Positions 8,151-17,488 of a stretch of DNA of 59,060 nucleotides are shown here, in pieces. The position numbers and the translations under genes were made by a program. Under the pieces are notes generated by a model, which worked only from the letters and a program-made list of their open reading frames with translations, was not told where the DNA came from and did not search any database. Numbering within the stretch: the stretch's first letter is position 1; each line of letters begins with the position of its first letter. Origin of the DNA: JBDNIO01 sp041688215 (GTDB lineage Bacteria > Pseudomonadota > Gammaproteobacteria > Nevskiales > Salinisphaeraceae); NCBI GenBank assembly GCA_041688215.1, contig JBDNIO010000084.1, positions 1-59,060 of the forward strand, written 5' to 3'.

Positions 8151-9296
8151 TTAATCGGCCTGATTGCGCAAAAATGCAGGCACATCCAGGTAATCCATAT
8201 CCACGGCAGCGTTGTCATCGTGACGCTGACGCGGTGCCTGACGGATTATCGTGGGCTTGTCAAAGTCGCCGTATTCCAGCTGACCGGCGGTGTTGCGTTC
8301 CAGCAAACGCACGGAGTCGCGTTTGGCCTGGGGACGGCCCAGACCGGTGGCCACCACCGTGACGCATAGCGCATCGCCGAGCGACGGATCCACCGCGGTG
8401 CCGACAATTACCTCGGCATGTTCAGCGGCGAGTTCGGCGACCACTTCGTTAACGATCTGGAATTCCTGAATGCTCAGGTTTTCATCGCCGGATACGTTCA
8501 CCAGCAGGCCTTCGGCGCCGTGCAGGTTCAGGTCATCCAGTAACGGGCTGGACATGGCCATCTCGGCAGATTCGCGTGCGCGGTTCTCGCCCACAGCTGT
8601 GGCGCGGCCCATCATGGCCATACCTTGCACGGACATCACGCGACGCACGTCAGCAAAGTCCACGTTCATTACGCCCGGACGGGTAATCAGATCGGAAATA
8701 CCCTGTACCGCATTCTGCAGCACGTTGTTGGCGGCCTTGAACGCTTCCTTCAAGGTGGTGCCCTTGCCGAGTACCGTAAGTAGCTTTTCGTTGGGAATCA
8801 CGATCAGGGAATCGACATAGCTTTGCAGCTCCTCGATGCCTTTTTTCGCCACGTCCATGCGCTTGCCGCGCTCAAACGGAAAGGGCTTGGTAACGACCGC
8901 GAGTGTGAGAATATCCAGCTCGCGGGCAATTTCTGCCACCACCGGGGCTGCGCCGGTGCCGGTGCCGCCGCCCATGCCGGCGGTAATAAACAGCATATCC
9001 GCGCCTTCAATGGCTTCGCGGATGCGCTCGCGGTCTTCCTCGGCGGCTTGTCTGCCCACCACCGGGTCTGCACCCGCGCCCAGACCGCGGGTTACGTTTG
9101 CCCCCAGTTGCACCAGGGTATCGGCGGAGCAACTTTCCAGATGCTGCGCGTCGGTATTGGTGCAAATGAAATCCACACCTTGAATACCTGCCTGCACCAT
9201 CTGATTAACGGTGTTGCTGCCACCGCCACCTACACCAATAACCTTGATGATCGCCTTGTCTGTTCTATCGTCTGCGAACTCAAATACTTCGCTCAT
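8151..9296 (-). CDS. ftsZ: Cell division protein FtsZ
   Basis: 381 residues. FtsZ is the tubulin-like GTPase that forms the division ring. The GTP-binding tubulin signature GGGTGTG is at 109–115 and the N-terminal GGGGSN loop at about 23–28. A variable linker leads to the conserved C-terminal peptide DYLDVPAFLRNQAD, which binds FtsA and ZipA. A strong ribosome site (GGAG) precedes the ATG. It is the last dcw gene, 56 bp downstream of ftsA. Confidence 0.99.
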   Translation of the reverse strand: MSEVFEFADDRTDKAIIKVIGVGGGGSNTVNQMVQAGIQGVDFICTNTDAQHLESCSADTLVQLGANVTRGLGAGADPVVGRQAAEEDRERIREAIEGADMLFITAGMGGGTGTGAAPVVAEIARELDILTLAVVTKPFPFERGKRMDVAKKGIEELQSYVDSLIVIPNEKLLTVLGKGTTLKEAFKAANNVLQNAVQGISDLITRPGVMNVDFADVRRVMSVQGMAMMGRATAVGENRARESAEMAMSSPLLDDLNLHGAEGLLVNVSGDENLSIQEFQIVNEVVAELAAEHAEVIVGTAVDPSLGDALCVTVVATGLGRPQAKRDSVRLLERNTAGQLEYGDFDKPTIIRQAPRQRHDDNAAVDMDYLDVPAFLRNQAD

Positions 9297-9352
9297 GACA
9301 TTTCTCCTGCTTGCCGTGTGATAACTCGTTAATACTTATTAATGCTGTAAGG

Positions 9353-10588
9353 CTAAAAATTGCCCTGGAACCACGCCTTCATACGGTCCCAGACCTGATT
9401 GAAGCTGTTGGACGAATGCCCGCCAACCCCGAAACTGGGCAGAGACTTCTGCCCAAACTGCAACAGACCCACGCCAGTGGCGTGGATCGGATTCTTGACG
9501 ACGTCCGACAGCCCGCTCACGTTCTGGGGCAAACCCAGACGCACTGGCATGTGGAACACCTCTTCCGCCAAGTCGATAAGCCCTTCCATCTTGGAAGAGC
9601 CGCCGGTAAGCACGATGCCTCCGGCAATAAGTTCGTCGTAGCCGCTGCGGATTAGCTCTTTCTGAATCAGAACGAACAATTCCTCGTAACGGGGCTTGAT
9701 CACCTCCGCCAGGGTGTAGCGCGACAGCCGCCGCGCCGGGCGTTCGCCCACGCTTGGCACTTCGATAGCGTCGTCTTCCTCGATGAGTTCCGGCAGCGCA
9801 CAGCCGTAACGGATCTTTATTTCCTCGGCGTGATGCGTTGGCGTACGCAGCGCCACGGCCAGATCATTGGTGACCTGGTCGCCGGCAATCGGAATTACCG
9901 CCGTATGCCGGATCGCGCCGTTGATGAACACCGCGATGTCTGATGTGCCGCCGCCTATATCCACCATGCACACACCGAGGTCTTTCTCGTCTTCGGTTAG
10001 CACCGCATAAGACGAAGCCAGTTGTTCGAGCGATAATTTAGAGACTTCCAGACCGCAGCGGGCCACACATTTCTGAATGTTCTGTGCCGAGGTAACCGCG
10101 CCGGTAACAATATGCACCTTGGCCTCCAGGCGCACGCCGGACATACCCACCGGCTCCTGAATACCTTCGTTGTCGTCGACCGCGAATTCCTGTGGCAGCA
10201 CATGCAGAATTTTCTGGTCAGCGGGAATCGCCACCGCGCACGCCGCGTCGATAACACGTTCGATGTCGGTTTCGGTCACTTCCTTGCTGCGTACTGCCAC
10301 GATGCCGTGGGAATTGAGCGAACGCACATGCGCACCGGAAATGCCGCAATGCACCGACTGAATGCGGCAACCCGACATCAGTTCCGCTTCTTCCACGGCG
10401 CGTCGAATAGAGGCGGTGGTGGCTTCAATATTCACCACCATGCCCTTCTTCATGCCCTTGGACGGATGCGTGCCGAGACCAATGATTTCAAGGCCGTCGT
10501 CGTCCCCCAGTTCAGCGACGATACAGGCGACCTTGGAGGTACCTATATCCAGGCCGACGATGAGATTCTTCTCATGCCTTTTTGTCAT
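9353..10588 (-). CDS. ftsA: Cell division protein FtsA
   Basis: 411 residues from the ATG at 10588. This start has a strong AGGGGAG ribosome site, and the protein then begins MTKRHEKNLIVGLDIGTSK as in other FtsA proteins. It is an actin-like ATPase that tethers FtsZ to the membrane. The phosphate 1 motif (GLDIGTSKV) and phosphate 2 region (VDIGGGTSD) are present, and the C-terminus ends in an amphipathic helix (VWDRMKAWFQ) for membrane binding. The start overlaps the 3' end of ftsQ by 17 bases, suggesting coupled translation. An upstream in-frame ATG would add 37 unrelated residues. Confidence 0.98.
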   Translation of the reverse strand: MTKRHEKNLIVGLDIGTSKVACIVAELGDDDGLEIIGLGTHPSKGMKKGMVVNIEATTASIRRAVEEAELMSGCRIQSVHCGISGAHVRSLNSHGIVAVRSKEVTETDIERVIDAACAVAIPADQKILHVLPQEFAVDDNEGIQEPVGMSGVRLEAKVHIVTGAVTSAQNIQKCVARCGLEVSKLSLEQLASSYAVLTEDEKDLGVCMVDIGGGTSDIAVFINGAIRHTAVIPIAGDQVTNDLAVALRTPTHHAEEIKIRYGCALPELIEEDDAIEVPSVGERPARRLSRYTLAEVIKPRYEELFVLIQKELIRSGYDELIAGGIVLTGGSSKMEGLIDLAEEVFHMPVRLGLPQNVSGLSDVVKNPIHATGVGLLQFGQKSLPSFGVGGHSSNSFNQVWDRMKAWFQGNF

Positions 10589-11357
10589 ACTGCTCCCCTT
10601 GCCCATTACTTGGCCCATTATCTGATTGCCCCAACTCGTCTTCGCGGGCACCGCCCACGGCAAACCCGTCCGTGTAACGTAGGTCGACATATCCTGCATC
10701 CTCCAGCCGGCTTTTCAGTGCCAGCCCGTTGTGGTTTGTCAATTGATTTACGAAACGCTGTAAACGCTGTTTGGCGTCATCACGACCCAGGCGCAATTCA
10801 AGGCCGTCCTTCAAAGTGGCCTGCCAGGAACCGCGCGCGTCCAGACGCAGTTCCCCAATTTCATAGCCACTGCCGGTTAGCACCGACTGCAAATCAGGCA
10901 GTTTGTCCAGCACCGCGGTGACGCTGCCCTCGGGGCCGTCCAGCACACACAAATCGTCGGGGATGGTCTCCGGTGGCGGCGTAAAAATTCGGTTGTTTTC
11001 TCCGACCAGGCCCGTCTCGCCCCAACGCGCAACTGCTTGGTGTTCGCTTACACGCACCACCACCGAGTCCGGCCAGCGGCGATGAACGCTCACCGAGGCC
11101 ACCCACGGCAAAGAACCCACTGAGTCCTGAATGGCCTCGACTTCTACTTCGAAAAAGCCCTTCCCCAGATGCCGCTGTGCCGCCTCGGCCACCTTGGCTG
11201 CATCAACGCGATCCAGCTTGCCGATTACATATAACCGGCGCGTGTTATTGCTGTCGGGCCGTAATTCCTGCCAGGTGCAGGCGGCCACGCCGAGCAGCAG
11301 GGTTAGCCCGCCGATCAATGTGAATAAAATTGCGCCGGCCTTGTTACGTTGCGGCAT
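10572..11357 (-). CDS. ftsQ: Cell division protein FtsQ
   Basis: 261 residues from the ATG at 11357 (MPQRNKAGA). FtsQ is the bitopic scaffold of the FtsQBL divisome subcomplex. A short cytoplasmic tail precedes one membrane helix (about 9–27). The POTRA domain follows (YVIGKLDRVDAAKV to about residue 110), then the beta domain. The start overlaps the ddl stop by 14 bases and the end overlaps ftsA. An upstream in-frame start would add 19 residues, but would overlap ddl more deeply and put extra sequence before the normal FtsQ N-terminus. Confidence 0.95.
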   Translation of the reverse strand: MPQRNKAGAILFTLIGGLTLLLGVAACTWQELRPDSNNTRRLYVIGKLDRVDAAKVAEAAQRHLGKGFFEVEVEAIQDSVGSLPWVASVSVHRRWPDSVVVRVSEHQAVARWGETGLVGENNRIFTPPPETIPDDLCVLDGPEGSVTAVLDKLPDLQSVLTGSGYEIGELRLDARGSWQATLKDGLELRLGRDDAKQRLQRFVNQLTNHNGLALKSRLEDAGYVDLRYTDGFAVGGAREDELGQSDNGPSNGQGEQYDKKA

Positions 11358-12294
11358 GACGCACCCCCGCAGATTTGTGGCTGCTGACCAGAATCCTCCA
11401 CACCAGTTCTTCAAAATCGATGCCCGCGGCTGCGGCGCACATCGGCACCAGGCTGTGCGAGGTCATCCCCGGCACTGTGTTTATTTCCAGAAACCAGGGC
11501 TGGCCGGCCTGGTCCAGCAGGAAATCCACCCGGCCCCAACCGCGCGCACCTACGGCTTTGAATGCGCGCAGGCAGAGTTTGGCCAAACGCGCTTCCTCAT
11601 CCGGCGCCAGACCACAGGGACATTCGTAGAGGGTGTCCTCGGCTTCGTATTTGGCCTGGTAATCATAAAAACCGTGATTGGTCTGAATGCGCAACAGCGG
11701 CAGAACCTTGCCGTTCAAAATCGCTGCGGTGTATTCGGGGCCGTCGACAAAGCGCTCGGCCATAACCTGGCTGCCGAACTTGCTGGCCGTTTGCCAGGCG
11801 GCTTTCAATTCTGAAGCCTTGCTCACCAGCGTCATGCCAATGCTGGAACCTTCGCCAACGGGTTTGACGAAAATGGGCAAGCCCAGATCGTTTGCCACGG
11901 CCTCGAAATCCATGCGTTCGTGCAGCAGGCGATGCACCGGGGTAGGTATGCCGCTGGACGCCCAGACCGCTTTGCAACGTGACTTGTCCATCGCCAGCGC
12001 CGAAGCCAGAACGCCGCTGCCGGTATAGGCAATGCCCTGAACTTCGAGCACCGCCTGCGCCACGCCGTCTTCGCCACCTGCGCCGTGCAGGGCGATCCAG
12101 GCGGAGTCAAAACCGTCGGCTTTCAGGCCCAGCAGGCGATCGCGGTTGATGTCCACGCCGTGTGCATCCACGCCGCGCTTCTGCAATGCCGGGAGCACGG
12201 CCTTGCCGCTGGTCAGGGACACTTCACGCTCGGCGGACCAGCCGCCGAACAGCACGGCGACTTGTCCGAAATCTTCAAGTTTATGCGGGTTCAT
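11344..12294 (-). CDS. ddl: D-alanine–D-alanine ligase
   Basis: 316 residues, typical of DdlB. This ATP-grasp enzyme makes the D-Ala-D-Ala dipeptide for MurF. The N-terminal substrate loop (VLFGGWSAEREVSLTSG) and the C-terminal metal/product motif (EINTVPGMTSHSLVP) are intact. It overlaps murC by an ATGA. murB, often found between murC and ddl, is absent here, so murB must lie elsewhere in the genome. Confidence 0.98.
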   Translation of the reverse strand: MNPHKLEDFGQVAVLFGGWSAEREVSLTSGKAVLPALQKRGVDAHGVDINRDRLLGLKADGFDSAWIALHGAGGEDGVAQAVLEVQGIAYTGSGVLASALAMDKSRCKAVWASSGIPTPVHRLLHERMDFEAVANDLGLPIFVKPVGEGSSIGMTLVSKASELKAAWQTASKFGSQVMAERFVDGPEYTAAILNGKVLPLLRIQTNHGFYDYQAKYEAEDTLYECPCGLAPDEEARLAKLCLRAFKAVGARGWGRVDFLLDQAGQPWFLEINTVPGMTSHSLVPMCAAAAGIDFEELVWRILVSSHKSAGVRHAAT

Positions 12295-13763
12295 GCCGCC
12301 ACCCCGAATTCCTGTGCCAGGCGGGTCGCCACCTGGCCAATATCGCCCGCGCCCAGAATCAGGATTACATCGCCGTCTTGCGCCACGTCGGGCAGCAGTT
12401 CGGGAACCTTATGCACATCCTCGACAAACACGGGATTCACATGCCCGCGAGCACGAATACCGCGCGCCAGGGCGCGGCCATCGGCGTTGGCAATCACGGC
12501 TTCCCCGGCGGGGTAGACCTCGCACAGGAGCAACGCGTCCAGATTAGCCAGTTCGCGGCAGAAATCTTCGAACAGATCGCGGGTTCGCGTATACCGATGC
12601 GGCTGAAAAACCACCAGCAAACGGCGGTCGGGCCAGGACCCACGCACGGCCGAGAGTATTGCCGTCAATTCGCTGGGGTGATGCCCATAATCGTCCACCA
12701 GCAGGCAGCGTTTGCCATTGAATTCGATATCGCCCAGAACTTCGCAACGACGGCCGATGCCAGCAAATTCAGACAGGGCTTTCTGGATGTCGCCCATCTC
12801 CACACCCAGTTCGCGCGCTATAGCTGCAGCGGCCAGCGCATTCAGAACGTTATGCCGGCCGGGCAGGTTCAGATGGATGGCCCAGCCCTGCTGTGAGTCC
12901 TTGGTACGCAGATTAAAGCGGGTACCGGCGCCGATGGGTTCAATTTTTTCCGCCCACAAGTCCGCATCCGTCTCGATGCCATAAGTGAATACCGGACGGC
13001 CGAGATCAGGCAAAATACTGCGCACATGGGCGTCGTCGACGCATAGCACCGCCAGCCCGTAAAACGGCAGATGGTGAATGAATTCCACAAAAGTCTGGCG
13101 CAGACGCTGGAAGTCGCCGCCATAGGTTTCCAGGTGATCGGCATCGATATTCGTGACCACCGCAATCATCGGTGTCAGGAATAAAAACGAGGCATCGGAC
13201 TCATCGGCCTCGGCCACCAGATAGGGCCCCTGCCCCAACTGGGCGTTGCTGCCTGCGCCGGTAACCTTGCCGCCGACAACGAAGGTGGGATCCAGCCCGC
13301 CTTGCGCCAGTACCGCGGCCACCAAGCTGGTTGTGGTGGTTTTGCCGTGGGTACCGGCCACCGCAATGCCGTAGCGAAAGCGCATTAATTCGGCCAGCAT
13401 TTCAGCGCGCGGCACCACCGGTATAAGGCGAGCATACGCCGCTACGACTTCCGGATTATCCTTGCCGACCGCCGTGGAGGTAACCACCACATTCGCATCG
13501 ACGATATGGCCTGCATCGTGACCAATGTGGATGCTTGCGCCCAGCTCGGAAAGGCGACGGCAATTCGCTCCCTGCTTTACATCCGAGCCGGATATTTCGT
13601 ACCCGAGATTCAACAGCACTTCGGCTATGCCCGCCATCCCGACGCCACCGATACCCACAAAATGCACACGCTTAACGCGCCGGAACTGGCGGTGGGTCAG
13701 CGGCTCGAATGTGGCCTGGCCCCTGGCAATCATGTCTTGGGCATTCATGTCCTGAACGCTCAT
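12291..13763 (-). CDS. murC: UDP-N-acetylmuramate–L-alanine ligase MurC
   Basis: 490 residues from the ATG at 13763, which overlaps the murG stop as ATGA. An upstream in-frame start would add 37 low-complexity residues lying over murG and is rejected. MurC adds L-Ala to UDP-MurNAc. The Rossmann segment HFVGIGGVGMAGIAEV is at about 34–49 and the P-loop GTHGKTT at 137–143. There is a short N-terminal extension before the usual start of homology. The stop overlaps the ddl start. Confidence 0.98.
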   Translation of the reverse strand: MSVQDMNAQDMIARGQATFEPLTHRQFRRVKRVHFVGIGGVGMAGIAEVLLNLGYEISGSDVKQGANCRRLSELGASIHIGHDAGHIVDANVVVTSTAVGKDNPEVVAAYARLIPVVPRAEMLAELMRFRYGIAVAGTHGKTTTTSLVAAVLAQGGLDPTFVVGGKVTGAGSNAQLGQGPYLVAEADESDASFLFLTPMIAVVTNIDADHLETYGGDFQRLRQTFVEFIHHLPFYGLAVLCVDDAHVRSILPDLGRPVFTYGIETDADLWAEKIEPIGAGTRFNLRTKDSQQGWAIHLNLPGRHNVLNALAAAAIARELGVEMGDIQKALSEFAGIGRRCEVLGDIEFNGKRCLLVDDYGHHPSELTAILSAVRGSWPDRRLLVVFQPHRYTRTRDLFEDFCRELANLDALLLCEVYPAGEAVIANADGRALARGIRARGHVNPVFVEDVHKVPELLPDVAQDGDVILILGAGDIGQVATRLAQEFGVAA

Positions 13764-14833
13764 GCCACCTCCGCCGCCACCAGACAGGCGCTGGCGATGT
13801 CGTTGGTAGCATCCGGCCAGGCCGCACTGCGCGCCGCTTTGGCCATGGCCAGCAAACGACGGCGATCCCGACACAGGTCACTTAATGTTTCAGCCAGACG
13901 ATCCGCCGTGAGATCACGCTGCTGAATCAGAACTGCCGCATCACGATCCGACAGATACGCGCCGTTATAACTTTGGTGGTCGTCGGTGGCGTGCGGGAAC
14001 GGTATCAACACGGCGGGTAAACCCGCGGCGGCCAGTTCCGCCACCGTCAGCGCGCCGGCACGACACACCACCAGATCCGCCCAGGCGTAGGCCTCGGCCA
14101 TGTCGTCTATGAATTCTTTCAGGTCGGCAATAACATCGGTTTTTGCGTACGCCGCCTGCGCTGCATCCAGCGTGCGTCCGGCCTGATGCCATACCTTGGG
14201 CCGTCGATTGCCGGGCATTTTCGCCAGCGCCTGCGGCACCATCTTATTAATTGCCAGCGCGCCCAGACTGCCGCCTAGCACCAATAAATGAATAGGCCCG
14301 GTGCGCCCCGAAAGCCGTGCTTGCGGATCAGGCAGCGCCAGAATTTCTGCCCGTACCGGGTTGCCCACGCAGCGCGGCATGTGGCGCTTTGCAAAACTCG
14401 CCGGAAAAGCCTCCAGAACCAGATCCGCCAGCCAGGCAAGGATGCGGTTGGTCAGTCCCGCCCTGGCATTTTGCTCATGCACTACCAGCGGCCGGCGCAG
14501 CACCCAGGCCGCCAGGCCGCCAGGCCCGGAGGCAAAGCCGCCCAGGCCAATTACGACCTGCGGCGAAACACGGCGCACGATGCCCAAAGCCTGCGCAAAG
14601 GCGTTGACAAGGCGCAGCGGCGCGGTTATCCAGGACAACATGCCCTTGCCGCGCAGGCCCGCAATACTAATCCATTCCACTGGATAACCGGCTTGCGATA
14701 CCAGCCGGGCTTCCAGCCCCGCACGCGTGCCCATCCATACAACGTCATTGCCACGGGCGCTTAATTCTTTTGCAACAGCGAGGGCGGGGAAGACGTGACC
14801 GCCGGTTCCACCGGCCATGATTAACACGCGCAT
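13760..14833 (-). CDS. murG: MurG, lipid II-forming N-acetylglucosaminyltransferase
   Basis: 357 residues. MurG adds GlcNAc to lipid I on the inner membrane face. The N-terminal glycine loop GGTGGH (8–13) and the C-terminal nucleotide-binding half are intact. The start has a good GGGAGG ribosome site. The context is odd: the gene does not touch ftsW as usual. A second, decayed murG start lies 155 bp upstream and overlaps the ftsW stop, with REP-like hairpins between (see the pseudogene entry). The downstream start is the only one that gives a full MurG. Confidence 0.98.
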   Translation of the reverse strand: MRVLIMAGGTGGHVFPALAVAKELSARGNDVVWMGTRAGLEARLVSQAGYPVEWISIAGLRGKGMLSWITAPLRLVNAFAQALGIVRRVSPQVVIGLGGFASGPGGLAAWVLRRPLVVHEQNARAGLTNRILAWLADLVLEAFPASFAKRHMPRCVGNPVRAEILALPDPQARLSGRTGPIHLLVLGGSLGALAINKMVPQALAKMPGNRRPKVWHQAGRTLDAAQAAYAKTDVIADLKEFIDDMAEAYAWADLVVCRAGALTVAELAAAGLPAVLIPFPHATDDHQSYNGAYLSDRDAAVLIQQRDLTADRLAETLSDLCRDRRRLLAMAKAARSAAWPDATNDIASACLVAAEVA

Positions 14834-14988
14834 ATCCGACCTCCCGTGCTGCTAGCCATCCATGGCGCGCTCGTCCGGCCCGGCCATCCCTGGCCGGGCG
14901 CTCGCCGGGGCGAAGCGGTGCTTCGCCGGTTTCCGGCTCGCCCGCCAATGCCTCCAGCCATGATCAAAACTCGTGGCGCCTGGTTCAT
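14821..14988 (-). pseudogene. Vestigial murG start, now a 55-codon leader ORF
   Basis: The ATG at 14988 overlaps the ftsW stop as ATGA, just as intact murG genes do. Its first 16 codons (MNQAPRVLIMAGGIGG) match the real murG N-terminus (MRVLIMAGGTGG) at the protein level. The DNA differs at about 9 of 33 aligned bases, mostly at third positions. Homology ends at about 14941, where hairpin-rich DNA begins. The frame stays open through that DNA and ends at TAA 14821–14823, ten bases past the true murG ATG. The leader is thus coupled to ftsW at one end and to murG at the other. It may be the remnant of a replaced murG or of a local duplication. Confidence 0.75.
14855..14937. repeat. Cluster of REP-like hairpins between ftsW and murG
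   Basis: Four small palindromes sit in a row: GCCAT/ATGGC (14855–14866), GCCCGGCCA/TGGCCGGGC (14878–14899), CGAAGC/GCTTCG (14911–14925) and GCCGG/CCGGC (14925–14937). The minus-strand loops read GGGA and GG, as in the dispersed 'AGGGATGG' palindromes seen in gammaproteobacteria. The cluster splits the old murG start from the functional one. Confidence 0.7.
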
Positions 14989-16154
14989 CGTGCGCGCCCC
15001 GTTGGCTTGGGCTTGAGCGCGGCCTTCGACTCCAGGTCTACACGCAGCAGCAATGCAATCAGCACGCAGGTCACAACCAGGGAAGAACCACCGTAAGACA
15101 CCAGCGGCAAGGTCAGCCCCTTGGTGGGCAGAATGCCCATATTCACTGAAATATTCACAAAGGCCTGTAGCGCCAACCAGGAGCTCAGACCGTAGGCAAC
15201 AAACGCGCCGAACCAATGGCCGGCGGCAATAGCATTCCGGGCTATGGCATACGCACGCCACACCAGCAGGCCAAACAACCCCACCAGACACAGCGTGCCA
15301 ATAAGCCCGAACTCTTCAGCGAAAATGGCAAAAATGAAGTCGGTATGGGTTTCTGGCAGATACAGCAGTTTCTGTACGCTATTACCCAGACCTACGCCGG
15401 CAATCTCGCCGCGCCCGATCGCAATCAGGGACTGGGTTAACTGGAAACCGCTGGCGTAGGGATGTTCCCAGGGGTCGGTAAAGCTCACCAGGCGTGCCAC
15501 GCGGTAAGGTGAAGACAGGGCCGCCATTACCAGCACTGAAACCGCAGCACCGCCCAGTACCAGAAGGTGCAGCAAGCGCGCACCCGCCAGGAACAGCATG
15601 AGCCCACAGACCATGATTAGAATGGTGGCGGCGCCGTAGTCCGGTTCCATCAACAGCAGCAGGCACGCCAGCGTAATCGGTAATATCGGACGGATAAGCC
15701 CGGCAAACGTGGTGCGCAATTCAACCTGGCGTCGCACCGCGTAACCAGCCAGATACAGGATTAAAAACAGACGTGCGGGTTCGGAAACCTGCATGGCGAA
15801 CACGCCCATGTCGATCCAGCGGCGCGCGCCGTTGACTTCCCGACCAATACCCGGCAGCAACACTACAAACAACAGGCTGAGCGCAATCGCCAGCAGCGGG
15901 AAACTGTTTGCCTGCCACTGACGCATCGGGATGTGCAACACGGCAAAACCGGCGCCCAGGCCGATCACGGCGTAAACAGCCTGCTTATAGAAATAATACA
16001 GCGGCTCGGCCACAGCGCGATCGGCCACCGCCACCGACGCCGAGCAGACCATGATCAGACCAATCGCCAGCAACAACACAGCGCTGGTGATAAACGCAGT
16101 ATCGGGGCGCGCCATCGGCAGGCGCAAACTGAAGCTCTGGTTTTGCGCGCTCAT
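14985..16154 (-). CDS. ftsW: FtsW, septal peptidoglycan glycosyltransferase (SEDS)
   Basis: 389 residues with about ten membrane helices. FtsW polymerises lipid II at the septum together with PBP3 (FtsI). The SEDS pattern is clear: PARLFLILYLAGY in the middle and LPLVSYGGSS near the C-terminus. The start overlaps murD as ATGA. The stop overlaps the ATG of the vestigial murG leader rather than the real murG. Confidence 0.97.
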   Translation of the reverse strand: MSAQNQSFSLRLPMARPDTAFITSAVLLLAIGLIMVCSASVAVADRAVAEPLYYFYKQAVYAVIGLGAGFAVLHIPMRQWQANSFPLLAIALSLLFVVLLPGIGREVNGARRWIDMGVFAMQVSEPARLFLILYLAGYAVRRQVELRTTFAGLIRPILPITLACLLLLMEPDYGAATILIMVCGLMLFLAGARLLHLLVLGGAAVSVLVMAALSSPYRVARLVSFTDPWEHPYASGFQLTQSLIAIGRGEIAGVGLGNSVQKLLYLPETHTDFIFAIFAEEFGLIGTLCLVGLFGLLVWRAYAIARNAIAAGHWFGAFVAYGLSSWLALQAFVNISVNMGILPTKGLTLPLVSYGGSSLVVTCVLIALLLRVDLESKAALKPKPTGRAR

Positions 16155-17488
16155 GCCGCCAACTCCAGCACGGCGGCGGAAAATTGCTCGCCGCGGTCCT
16201 GATAGTCTTTAAACATATCCAGGCTGGCGCAGCCCGGCGAGAGCAATACCGTATCCCCGGGCAATGCCGCCTGCGCGGCTTCAGAAACCGCATCGCGCAA
16301 ACTCTCAACGCGCCGCACAGAAATGTGATCACGGATTGCGGTTTCTATATAGCCTGCGTCTGCACCAAACAGCAGTGCCACACGACCCTTGCGTGCCAGC
16401 ACCGGCCCCACGGGACGGAAATCCCCACCCTTGGCCTGACCACCGGCGAGCAACACGATGGGACCGGGCAGGCCCTCGATCGAGGCCAGCAAGGCGCCAA
16501 CATTGGTGCCCTTGGAATCATTTACCCAATCGACCCCGGCGATATTCGCAACCCACTGGCAGCGGTGTGCCAGGCCCTTGAATTTACGCAGCGCCTCCAG
16601 CATGGCAGGCTGCGCAAGCCCGGCGGCCTCGCCCAGCGCCAGTGCCGCCAGAGCATTCAGGTGGTTATGACGGCCACGCAGGCCTACCGCGCTTGCCGCA
16701 ATCAGGTTATGCGAACCGCGCGCCAGCCAGACTTCGCCGTCTGATTCACGCAGACCGTAACTATGATCATCAACAGGTTCGACGGCGGAAAACCCGGTTA
16801 CTACGGATGCTGTGGTGGGCATCCGGCTAACTTCCGGGTCGTCGCGGTTCACAACTGCAACCTCGGCATGGCCGTATATCCGCGCTTTCAGCGCCGCGTA
16901 AAGTGCGAGGCTGCCGTGACGGTCGATATGATCCGGGCTTACATTCAGCACACAAGCGGCGCGGGTGCGTAAAGACTGCGTCAGCTCCAACTGGAAGCTG
17001 GATAGTTCGAGTACATAGAGCTCGACGCCGGAATCCAGAAGTTCCAGCGCCGGGGTGCCGAAATTACCGCCGACCGCCACCCGCAGGCCGGCGGATGCCG
17101 CCATGTCCGCCAGCAGCGCGGTCACCGTGCTCTTGCCGTTGGAACCGGTAATCGCGACCACCGGCGCTTGCACGTAATGCGCAAACCACTCGATATCGCC
17201 CTGTATTTTCAGGCCCTGCTTCCGTGCGGCAAGCAGCAGCCGCTCGCGCAGATGTACACCAGGCGAGACCAGTAACGCATCGATGCCGATCAACAACGCC
17301 GGGTCCAGACTGCCCGCATGAATCGCAACCTCGGGGTAATCGCGCCGGACCTCCGCCAGCGCCGGCGGAGACACGCGGCTGTCGGCCACGCTTACCTGAA
17401 AGCCCTTGTTCACCAGGAAACGCACCGCGGAGGCCCCGGTCAGGCCCATGCCGATTACCAGTATGTGTTTAGTTTCAACGCGGCTCAT
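16151..17488 (-). CDS. murD: UDP-N-acetylmuramoylalanine–D-glutamate ligase MurD
   Basis: 445 residues. MurD adds D-Glu to UDP-MurNAc-L-Ala. The N-terminal Rossmann fold starts at ILVIGMGLTGAS, the ATP loop GSNGKST is at 115–121, and the central-domain pattern NVSPDHIDRH follows. It overlaps mraY and ftsW by four bases each, as expected in a tightly coupled operon. Confidence 0.98.
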   Translation of the reverse strand: MSRVETKHILVIGMGLTGASAVRFLVNKGFQVSVADSRVSPPALAEVRRDYPEVAIHAGSLDPALLIGIDALLVSPGVHLRERLLLAARKQGLKIQGDIEWFAHYVQAPVVAITGSNGKSTVTALLADMAASAGLRVAVGGNFGTPALELLDSGVELYVLELSSFQLELTQSLRTRAACVLNVSPDHIDRHGSLALYAALKARIYGHAEVAVVNRDDPEVSRMPTTASVVTGFSAVEPVDDHSYGLRESDGEVWLARGSHNLIAASAVGLRGRHNHLNALAALALGEAAGLAQPAMLEALRKFKGLAHRCQWVANIAGVDWVNDSKGTNVGALLASIEGLPGPIVLLAGGQAKGGDFRPVGPVLARKGRVALLFGADAGYIETAIRDHISVRRVESLRDAVSEAAQAALPGDTVLLSPGCASLDMFKDYQDRGEQFSAAVLELAA

